Shown here: positions 57,769 through 64,000 of the stretch, one piece after another | Layout of the letters: each line of letters begins with the position of its first letter | Position numbering within the stretch: position 1 is the stretch's first letter | NCBI RefSeq assembly: GCF_003263515.1 | Contig: NZ_JYDE01000034.1 | Coordinates: forward strand, 29,259-93,258 | Origin: Rahnella inusitata | Lineage (GTDB): Bacteria; Pseudomonadota; Gammaproteobacteria; Enterobacterales; Enterobacteriaceae | Direction: 5' to 3' | DNA length: 64,000 nucleotides | Translations under genes and position numbers: made by a program | Notes under the pieces: model-generated | Database searches by the model: none | The model's input: only the letters and a program-made list of their open reading frames with translations | Told to the model about the DNA's origin: nothing

Positions 57769-59556
57769 ATGACCGATAACCTGGCCTCCCTGCCCATTCG
57801 CCAGCAGGCAATTAATGCTGCGCTGGGGAAAATCCCCTTTGACCGCCTGTTGATCAACGCAAGGGTCATTGACATGGTGACGGGCGAAATACGTGATGCA
57901 GACGTGGGTCTGGTGGGCAGTATGATTGCCAGCGTACATCCGCGCGGAAAATTCACCCAGGCCGTTAATATTGATGATTTATCGGGATATTTTCTGTCTC
58001 CCGGCCTTATCGATACCCACGTTCATATCGAAAGCTCGCACCTGCCACCGGAAAAATACGCGGAAATTGTGGTGGCTCAGGGCACCACGACAGTGTTTTG
58101 GGATCCTCATGAACTGGCAAATGTGCTGGGCGTGGCAGGCGTAGAGTACGCGGTGAAAGCCAGCCGTGACCTGCCCTTGCGCGTCATTTGCGCGGCACCG
58201 TCCAGCGTACCTTCCACGCCAGGGCTGGAAATGTCCGGAGCCGATTTTAAAGGTCAGGAAATGCAAACTATGCTGAGCTGGCCGGAAGTCGCAGGCGTCG
58301 CAGAAGTCATGGACATGTACGGTGTACTGAACGGCAGCGAACGTATGATGGAGATCCTCGACGCCGGTTTACGCAGCGGTAAGCTGATAGAAGGCCATGC
58401 ACGCGGCCTCAAGGACGAGCAGTTACAGGCCTATCTGGCGGCGGGCGTGACGTCAGACCACGAACTGACCTCGGCGGAAGACGCGCTGGAAAAACTGCGT
58501 GCCGGGCTGACGTTGCAGATTCGCGGTTCACATCCTTATCTTTTGCCGGATATCGCCGCTGCCCTGCTGAACTTACCCCATCTTTCCTCGCAGATTACGC
58601 TGTGTACTGACGATGTGCCGCCTGACCATCTGCTGGAAAAAGGCGGCCTGATTGCGCTTATCAAACTGCTGATATCTCACGGTCTGCGGGCAGAAGACGT
58701 CCTGAGGATGGCGACGCTCAACGCTGCAATTCGTCTGCGTCGCTCTGATCTCGGGTTGATTGCCGCCGGACGTACCGCTGACATCATTGCTTTCGACTCC
58801 TTAGAAACGCTGAACCCCGCCAAAGTGTTTGTCGCCGGAGACTGTGTCGCAGAACACGGCAAACTGCTGTTCAGCCCCGCGGCGGCCACTGATGTGATTG
58901 CGCCGCGCAACACCATGCGCCTTGAAAAACTGACCGGGGAAGATTTCCGGTTGAAGATCCCAGGTCTGATAAACGGTAAGGCGCGCTTACGTAACATCAA
59001 AGGTGCCCGCTTTACGCAGTGGAGTGAAGTCACGGTCGCCGTCCGCGATGGTGCGGTACAAATTCCCGAAGGGTTCAGTCTGATTTGGGTACAGCACCGG
59101 CATGGACGACATGACGCCACACCGAAAATGGCTTTGCTGGAGGGCTGGGGAGAATTACGCGGCGCGATTGCGACCTCCTACTCCCATGACTCTCATAATC
59201 TGGTGGTACTGGGGCGTGATCCTGCTGATATGGTGCTCGCTGCTAATCAGCTGATCGACAGCGGCGGCGGTATGGCGCTGGCTCAGAATGGAAACCTGCT
59301 GGCAAAAGTAGATATGCCGATAGCCGGAATGCTCTCAGATTTGCCTGCCAACATCCTTGCTGCTCAGTTTAAAAACCTGCGTGAACTCAGCGCACAGATT
59401 GCTGACTGGGAACCGCCGTATCGGGTATTCAAAGCCATTGAGGGTACCTGTCTGGCCTGTAATAACGGCCCGCATCTGACAGATCTGGGGCTCACGGACG
59501 GGGGGTTACGCGAGATTATCAACCCTGTTCTGGAAATCTGGCCCGACGAGGCCTGA
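57769..59556 (+). CDS. ade: Adenine deaminase
   Basis: A 595-residue amidohydrolase-superfamily enzyme converting adenine to hypoxanthine and ammonia. Metal and active-site blocks: LIDTHVHIESSHL, WDPHELANVLG, TSDHE, CTDDVPPDHL, and the C-terminal-domain motifs SHDSHNLVVLGRDPADM and DSGGGMALAQNG. Substantially different from recalled E. coli YicP, so it may be another Ade subgroup. The weak GGAAA before the ATG is the only ribosome signal. Followed by a purine permease gene after 69 bases. Confidence 0.88.
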   Translation: MTDNLASLPIRQQAINAALGKIPFDRLLINARVIDMVTGEIRDADVGLVGSMIASVHPRGKFTQAVNIDDLSGYFLSPGLIDTHVHIESSHLPPEKYAEIVVAQGTTTVFWDPHELANVLGVAGVEYAVKASRDLPLRVICAAPSSVPSTPGLEMSGADFKGQEMQTMLSWPEVAGVAEVMDMYGVLNGSERMMEILDAGLRSGKLIEGHARGLKDEQLQAYLAAGVTSDHELTSAEDALEKLRAGLTLQIRGSHPYLLPDIAAALLNLPHLSSQITLCTDDVPPDHLLEKGGLIALIKLLISHGLRAEDVLRMATLNAAIRLRRSDLGLIAAGRTADIIAFDSLETLNPAKVFVAGDCVAEHGKLLFSPAAATDVIAPRNTMRLEKLTGEDFRLKIPGLINGKARLRNIKGARFTQWSEVTVAVRDGAVQIPEGFSLIWVQHRHGRHDATPKMALLEGWGELRGAIATSYSHDSHNLVVLGRDPADMVLAANQLIDSGGGMALAQNGNLLAKVDMPIAGMLSDLPANILAAQFKNLRELSAQIADWEPPYRVFKAIEGTCLACNNGPHLTDLGLTDGGLREIINPVLEIWPDEA

Positions 59557-59625
59557 TATTTATTAAAAAGAAACACACAAAAATAACAGCTCACAACCGT
59601 TAAATATCCTTCTCAGGGGAATGTT

Positions 59626-60975
59626 ATGACCGACAGTTCTGTAAAAAGTGTAGCCGCATCCTCAGACGAAAGCTGGCTTCAACGCCGCTTCCAGCTTCGT
59701 CAGCGCCACACAAAAGTAAAAACCGAGTGTCTGGCCGGTATCACCGGCTTTCTGGCTGCCGCCTATTTACTTGTGGTGATCCCCGGACTGCTGGCCGTGG
59801 GCGGGATGGACAAAGGTGCGGCCACTACCGGCGTGATTCTGGTCTTTGTGCTCGGTTCCCTGCTGATGGCGTTCTACGCCAACCTGCCGTTTATGGTCGG
59901 CCCCGGCATTGGCGGGTCGGTGCTGGTCGGGATCACGCTGGCCGGAGACGGCATCACCTGGCCAATTGCGCTGGGTATCGCCTGCTGGTCAGGGATCTTA
60001 TTTTTTGTAATGACTGTGTTCGGTCTGCGTGAGGTGGTCACCCGTTCGGTTCCGCAATCTATTAAGCTGGGGCTGACGGCGTCGATCGGGATTTTCGTTG
60101 CCCTGCTCGGTTTTCGCAACGCAGGCCTGGTGATGGCTAATGCCAAAACGCATGCACTGGCGCTGGGGGATTTCACCGCACCGGGCGCGCTTATCGCGCT
60201 GCTGGGTTTGCTGGTCGCCGTAGGTTTGCAGGCACGCAAAGTTCCGGGTGCCATTTTGTGGGCGATTTTACTGGCGACGGTCGCGGGGATCCCGTTTGGC
60301 GTGACGCATTTACCTGCGCAATGGATTTCACTCCCTCACTCTGTCGCTCCGCTGCTGGGTAAGGTTGATCTGACCGGTGCTATCAATATCGCTTTCCTGC
60401 CGTTTCTGTTTATCTTCTTCGCCTCTGAGTTTTTCTCTACCATGGGCACTACGCTGGCGGTCGGCGGTGAAGCGGGCTTACTCGATGAACACGGCAATAT
60501 GCAGCACATCAACAGGCCGTTCATGGTGGATTCAATTGCTGCGGCGCTCGGGCCGATTGTCGGCATTCCGGCAGCAACGGCGTTAATCGAATCCTCAGCG
60601 GCAGCAGAAGCAGGCGGTAAAACCGGTCTGACTGCGCTGTCGGCTGCCGTCATGTTCTTACTGATGCTGTTGTTCACCCCGATTGCGCTGATGATCCCAA
60701 AAGAAGCCACCGCGCCAGCACTGATTCTGATCGGTCTGAACATGTTCAGTAATTTACGTAAAGTGGATTTGGCGAATTTCACCGATGCATTACCGGTGCT
60801 GATGATGGTGATGATTACGCTGATTTCTAACAGCTTTGGTACCGGTATCGCTGGCGGGCTGCTGTTTTACATCATCATTAAGGCGGTGGCGGGGAAAGCG
60901 CGCGAGGTTCCGCTGGGGCTGTATATTTTGGCGATTCCGCTGGTGTATTACTTCGCAACGTTGGTGCATCACTGA
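59626..60975 (+). CDS. NCS2/AzgA-type purine permease (adenine/hypoxanthine uptake)
   Basis: A 449-residue inner-membrane protein with about 12-14 helices, of the AzgA-like branch of NCS2 (E. coli AdeP/AdeQ/GhxP relatives). ECLAGITGFLAAAYLLVVIPGLL, GREVVTRSVPQSIKLGLTASIGIF-like helix and GEAGLLDEHGNM are recognisable. Where AdeP has PGMGLNAFF, this has GPGIGGSVLVG, so substrate range may differ. AGGGGA before the ATG. With the deaminase upstream it would import adenine and feed it to hypoxanthine. Confidence 0.85.
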   Translation: MTDSSVKSVAASSDESWLQRRFQLRQRHTKVKTECLAGITGFLAAAYLLVVIPGLLAVGGMDKGAATTGVILVFVLGSLLMAFYANLPFMVGPGIGGSVLVGITLAGDGITWPIALGIACWSGILFFVMTVFGLREVVTRSVPQSIKLGLTASIGIFVALLGFRNAGLVMANAKTHALALGDFTAPGALIALLGLLVAVGLQARKVPGAILWAILLATVAGIPFGVTHLPAQWISLPHSVAPLLGKVDLTGAINIAFLPFLFIFFASEFFSTMGTTLAVGGEAGLLDEHGNMQHINRPFMVDSIAAALGPIVGIPAATALIESSAAAEAGGKTGLTALSAAVMFLLMLLFTPIALMIPKEATAPALILIGLNMFSNLRKVDLANFTDALPVLMMVMITLISNSFGTGIAGGLLFYIIIKAVAGKAREVPLGLYILAIPLVYYFATLVHH

Positions 60976-61059
60976 AAGTGATAGAAGGTTTGAAGGCCGT
61001 AGTTTAGCGTTGTGATTTGAGGAAATTGGGAAGAAGAATGAACGTTGGAGGGCCTGAAT

Positions 61060-61173
61060 TGGTGGAGGCCCTGCCAGCTACATCCCGGCACACACGACAC
61101 CTGCTATGGCTGCTTCCTTCCGGACCTGACCGAGTTAACAAGTTAGTGTTGCGGGAGAACCAACAGAGCCCCC
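61060..61173 (-). ncRNA. ffs: 4.5S RNA (signal recognition particle RNA)
   Basis: On the minus strand, GGGGGCTCTGTTGGTTCTCC begins at 61173. The invariant SRP core GGTCAGGTCCGGAAGGAAGC lies in the middle, followed by GCCGGGATGTAGCTGGCAGG and the closing GGGCCTCCACC. Length is about 114 bases, as in E. coli. It binds Ffh to target membrane proteins. Sits next to divergent ybaZ, as in E. coli. A GGGCCT/AGGCCC hairpin just downstream may terminate it. Confidence 0.97.
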
Positions 61174-61356
61174 ATTGTCGTTGTTGGCTTCATTTCTCTG
61201 TGTAAGAACTGAAGCGGTGGGCATTATCAGTGATGCCCGACTCAAAAGCAAGTTAACCGCCGACAACCGTTGTTTTCTTAAACAATACCGCTTAAACCCG
61301 CCTGCCTGAAACGTGAAATTACGTCATACTGTCCGGCAAACACTGAGGAGGATGTG

Positions 61357-61665
61357 ATGCCGGAACCCGATAACTTTCGCCAGCGCGTATTTCAAATTAT
61401 AGCTGCCATTCCCGCCGGACAGGTCACTACCTACGGTAATGTCGCGCAGCTGGCAGGCTCGCCGCGGGCGGCAAGGCAGGTGGGCGGTGTCCTCAAGAAA
61501 TTGCCCGAAGGCAGCACTCTTCCCTGGCATCGCGTCATTAACCGTCACGGTGAGATTTCATTACAGGGCGAAGATTTTAAACGCCAGCGTCAGGCGCTGC
61601 TCGCCGAAGGGATTATCTTTAAGAAAGGCAAAGTCGATTTAGAGAAATACGGCTGGAAGTGGTAG
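61357..61665 (+). CDS. ybaZ: Alkyltransferase-like protein YbaZ (Atl)
   Basis: A 102-residue DNA-binding protein of the O6-alkylguanine transferase fold in which the active-site Cys of PCHRV is Trp (W57, PWHRVINRHG). It recognises bulky O6-alkylguanine and flags it for nucleotide excision repair instead of repairing it. SPRAARQVGGVLKKLPEGSTLPW is almost identical to E. coli. GAGGAG before ATG 61357; GTG at 61354 is possible. Divergent from ffs. Confidence 0.93.
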   Translation: MPEPDNFRQRVFQIIAAIPAGQVTTYGNVAQLAGSPRAARQVGGVLKKLPEGSTLPWHRVINRHGEISLQGEDFKRQRQALLAEGIIFKKGKVDLEKYGWKW

Positions 61666-61683
61666 TCCATCTAACGTGTAAAT

Positions 61684-61708
61684 AAAAAAGCACCGCCGAA
61701 GCGGTGCC
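61684..61708 (-). terminator. ybaY terminator
   Basis: On the minus strand, GCACCGC and GCGGTGC arms around TTCG are followed by six T. It lies 22 bases after the ybaY stop. Confidence 0.88.
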
Positions 61709-61729
61709 TTAGTCTTACAGCCTTCGTAC

Positions 61730-62311
61730 TTAGTACGTTGACTGCGTCGGTACTGCGCTCACCGGAGCAGGCGCTGTACCTAATCCCGTCGGCTCAGACG
61801 GATTACTCAACGGCCCCAACGTGCTTGGCTTGGTGGCAACCGGAACGGCGACAACCGGCACCAGCTGCAGATCCGCACGGGTACCCTGACCATTGTTAAT
61901 CACTTCTTTGATGCTATCCGTCACGAACGTCATCTGACCATTGATGGTCACCGCTGCGCTTAGCAAGACGCGGGCATTCGGTGGAATGTCCTGTGGGTTA
62001 TACGGCAGGATAAACGTAAATGGTGACTGTTTGCCCTGCGTTCTCGCCACTTTCTGCGATATCACTTTGGATGGCGCATCGGCCAGAGAGGCATCTGATA
62101 ATGTCACGGTCAGCACCGCATCAGGCGGTAGAGCGACACGCTGATTGATGAACACGCTACCCGATACATTCGGGCCAGTTATTGCAGGCTGGCTGGCCGG
62201 ACTGGCTGCCGAATTCACCGGAGCCTGCTGAGCGGGTGCCTCGTGATGCTGTGCACATCCGGCAAGAGTCAGAGACAGCGCGGTTCCACCTACTATCTGC
62301 CAAAGTTTCAT
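61730..62311 (-). CDS. ybaY: YscW-family lipoprotein YbaY
   Basis: A 193-residue lipoprotein. The signal peptide MKLWQIVGGTALSLTLAGC has a clear lipobox (Cys19). A Pro/Ala/Gln linker leads to a beta-rich YscW/type III pilotin-like domain (VSGSVFINQRVALPPDAVLTVTLSDAS). Function unknown. ATG 62311 follows GGGAG; the frame extends 29 codons upstream without homology. Between ybaZ and tesB, as in E. coli. Confidence 0.92.
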   Translation of the reverse strand: MKLWQIVGGTALSLTLAGCAQHHEAPAQQAPVNSAASPASQPAITGPNVSGSVFINQRVALPPDAVLTVTLSDASLADAPSKVISQKVARTQGKQSPFTFILPYNPQDIPPNARVLLSAAVTINGQMTFVTDSIKEVINNGQGTRADLQLVPVVAVPVATKPSTLGPLSNPSEPTGLGTAPAPVSAVPTQSTY

Positions 62312-62557
62312 AGATCGTACTCCCTTTTTATTATTCGCTTGTCGACAAGCTGTAATAAACGCCGACATGAAAATGGTTTCTTTAACCAGCTTACCCATTA
62401 ATCATGGCACAATAATCTGGTTTTTTCCTCCCGATGGCGAAACAGGTCTTCTGAGTGCTCATAAGATCCACTATCATTAACAGGTTAGACCTGTTCAGCA
62501 GCGGTACTTAAGCGCTGCTTTCAGCATGAACCAACCGGTAACTTTCGTGAGGCCACT

Positions 62558-63424
62558 ATGAGTCAGGCATTAAAAAATCTGCTGGATCTGCTCGATCTGG
62601 AAAAAATTGAAGAAGGACTGTTTCGTGGTCAGAGTGAGGATTTGGGCTTGCGCCAGGTCTTTGGTGGGCAGGTTGTCGGTCAGGCGTTATACGCTGCCAA
62701 ACAGACTGTTCCGGTTGATCGCGGGATCCACTCTTTTCACAGCTACTTTTTACGTCCGGGTGACAGCAGTAAGCCCATCATCTATGACGTTGAAATCCTG
62801 CGTGACGGCAACAGCTTCAGCGCCCGTCGTGTAAAAGCGGTGCAAAACGGCAAACCGATTTTCTACATGACCGCCTCTTTCCAGAGTCATGAAGAGGGCT
62901 TTGAACATCAGAACACCATGCCAGACGTGCCGCCGCCGGAGTCGCTGATCTCTGAATCAGATATCGCCAAAAATCTGGCGCATCTGATCCCGGAAAAAAT
63001 CCGCGATAAATTCCTGGGCCATCGCCCCATTGAGATGCGCCCGGTGAAATTTCATAACCCGCTGAAAGGCAGCGTCGAAGAGCCGCACCGTGCGGTGTGG
63101 TTCCGCGCTAATGGTGAAATGCCGGACGATCTGCGCATCCATCAGTATCTACTGGGTTATGCGTCTGACTTCAATTTCCTGCCGACAGCGCTTCAACCGC
63201 ATGGCATCGGTTTTCTGGAACCTGGCATGCAGGTCGCAACTATCGATCACTCGATGTGGTTCCACCGCCCGTTCCGCATGGATGACTGGTTGCTGTACGC
63301 CGTTGAGAGTACCTCGGCCTCTGGCGCGCGTGGTTTTGTTCGCGGTCAGTTCTACACCCGCGACGGCGTGCTGGTGGCGTCCACGGTGCAGGAAGGCGTG
63401 ATCCGCAAGCGTGCTGCAGAATAA
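62558..63424 (+). CDS. tesB: Acyl-CoA thioesterase II TesB
   Basis: A 288-residue double-hotdog thioesterase that cleaves medium- and long-chain acyl-CoA in the cytoplasm. Starts [44 protein letters not shown] as in E. coli. The catalytic set Asp/Thr/Gln is expected in [24 protein letters not shown] and [10 protein letters not shown]; in these segments the Asp and Gln are visible, and the nucleophile position reads TIDHS. Convergent with amtB, as in E. coli. Confidence 0.96.
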   Translation: MSQALKNLLDLLDLEKIEEGLFRGQSEDLGLRQVFGGQVVGQALYAAKQTVPVDRGIHSFHSYFLRPGDSSKPIIYDVEILRDGNSFSARRVKAVQNGKPIFYMTASFQSHEEGFEHQNTMPDVPPPESLISESDIAKNLAHLIPEKIRDKFLGHRPIEMRPVKFHNPLKGSVEEPHRAVWFRANGEMPDDLRIHQYLLGYASDFNFLPTALQPHGIGFLEPGMQVATIDHSMWFHRPFRMDDWLLYAVESTSASGARGFVRGQFYTRDGVLVASTVQEGVIRKRAAE

Positions 63425-63465
63425 GTCTCTGCGGATAAGTATCTCCGGCTGAAAAACAAAAATGA

Positions 63466-63495
63466 AAAAGGGGCGATAGTGATATCGCCCCTTTT
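63466..63495. terminator. Bidirectional terminator between tesB and amtB
   Basis: AAAAGGGGCGATA and TATCGCCCCTTTT arms with a GTGA loop give a T tract on both strands between convergent genes. Confidence 0.92.
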
Positions 63496-63570
63496 GCTAT
63501 TCATCATTATTTTTTAGTTTTAGTACTGCTCGTGAAGAGAATTAGCGGACTGCTTTCTCTGAACGTTTAA

Positions 63571-64000
63571 TTACTGATTGTACGCATTTTCGCCGTGGCT
63601 GTTGACGTCCAGACCTTCGCGTTCCTGCTCTTCAGGGACACGCAGACCGACCAACATATCTGCCACTTTGTAACCGATGAAGGCCACAACACCAGACCAC
63701 ACCAGCGTGACGCAGACGCTGAAGAACTGTACCCAGACCTGATGGCCCATGGTCACACCTTCTGCATAACCTACGCCACCCAGTGAACTGGAGGTGAATA
63801 CGCCGGTCAGCAAGCAACCTACGATACCGCACACACCGTGAACACCGAACACGTCACAGGTGTCATCGACACGCAGCCATTTTTTCAGGGTAACGACGCC
63901 CCACAGACCGGTGACACCACCGACCAGACCGATAATCAGTGCACCACCGACGCCGACCGTACCACAGGCTGGAGTGATAGCAACCAGACCCGCGATAGCG
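63571..64000 (-). CDS. amtB: Ammonium channel AmtB, C-terminal part (5' end beyond window)
   Basis: The last 142 codons of AmtB on the minus strand, open to the window edge. GLVAITPACGTVGVGGALIIGLVGG, VFGVHGVCGIVGC with the conserved pore His, and SSLGGVGYAEGVTMG match E. coli AmtB. The cytoplasmic tail EREGLDVNSHGENAYNQ binds GlnK. Compared with recalled E. coli, the loop reads PACG where E. coli has PAAG. glnK would lie upstream, outside the window. Confidence 0.96.
   Translation of the reverse strand, partial: AIAGLVAITPACGTVGVGGALIIGLVGGVTGLWGVVTLKKWLRVDDTCDVFGVHGVCGIVGCLLTGVFTSSSLGGVGYAEGVTMGHQVWVQFFSVCVTLVWSGVVAFIGYKVADMLVGLRVPEEQEREGLDVNSHGENAYNQ

Overview
This window is ordinary chromosomal DNA of a gammaproteobacterium of the order Enterobacterales. 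Most proteins align residue for residue, from memory, with Escherichia coli K-12 families, and long gene strings keep E. coli order (cysS/ppiB-lpxH-purEK; ybbP-ybbA/tesA-ybbO-cnoX-qmcA-ybbJ/cueR/copA; ybaP-chiX-ybaK-fsr-ybaL; gsk-hemH-adk-htpG-recR-ybaB-dnaX; apt-ybaN-priC-rsmS-mscK-acrR/acrAB; tomB-hha; ffs-ybaZ-ybaY-tesB-amtB). Several features point away from E. coli and towards Yersiniaceae (Rahnella/Serratia/Yersinia-like): miaE next to lpxH, mgtE, a 67-residue YmoA-like Hha, rpmE2-rpmJ2 plus a zinc ABC operon after acrB, and malS between dnaX and apt. The genus is an inference. No tRNA, rRNA operon, insertion sequence, prophage or CRISPR array was seen.

Layout. 1-7.3 kb holds two cyclic-di-GMP enzymes around a magnesium channel: pdeF (partial, with an FNR-type promoter), yfgG, mgtE and dgcE. 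7.3-13.4 kb holds alkA, cysS, ppiB, lpxH, miaE and the PurR-type purEK operon. 13.5-24.7 kb is the ybb/copper block, with the ybbAP ABC system, tesA, cnoX, qmcA-ybbJ and cueR/copA with a textbook CueR promoter. 24.7-38.6 kb carries the small RNA ChiX, ybaK, fsr, ybaL, a third diguanylate cyclase, then gsk, hemH, adk, htpG, recR-ybaB and dnaX with a complete programmed -1 frameshift signal. 39-51.9 kb carries malS, apt, ybaN, priC, rsmS, mscK, acrR and the AcrAB pump.

51.9-55.2 kb is a zinc-starvation island. Zinc-independent ribosomal proteins L31B and L36B converge on a zinc-uptake ABC operon, and each unit starts at a Zur-like dyad. The ABC operon begins with an unannotated-looking 35-codon membrane ORF (55025-55132) that has a very strong ribosome binding site and overlaps the ATPase gene by ATGA; this is the most interesting novelty I found. 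After an AT-rich orphan gene come tomB-hha, a LysR/adenine deaminase/purine permease module with a PurR-like box, 4.5S RNA, ybaZ, ybaY, tesB and the end of amtB.

Two copies of one ~106-base intergenic element (18180 and 24706) are a second unexplained structure. Family calls rest on recall of homologues and visible motifs, not on database searches.
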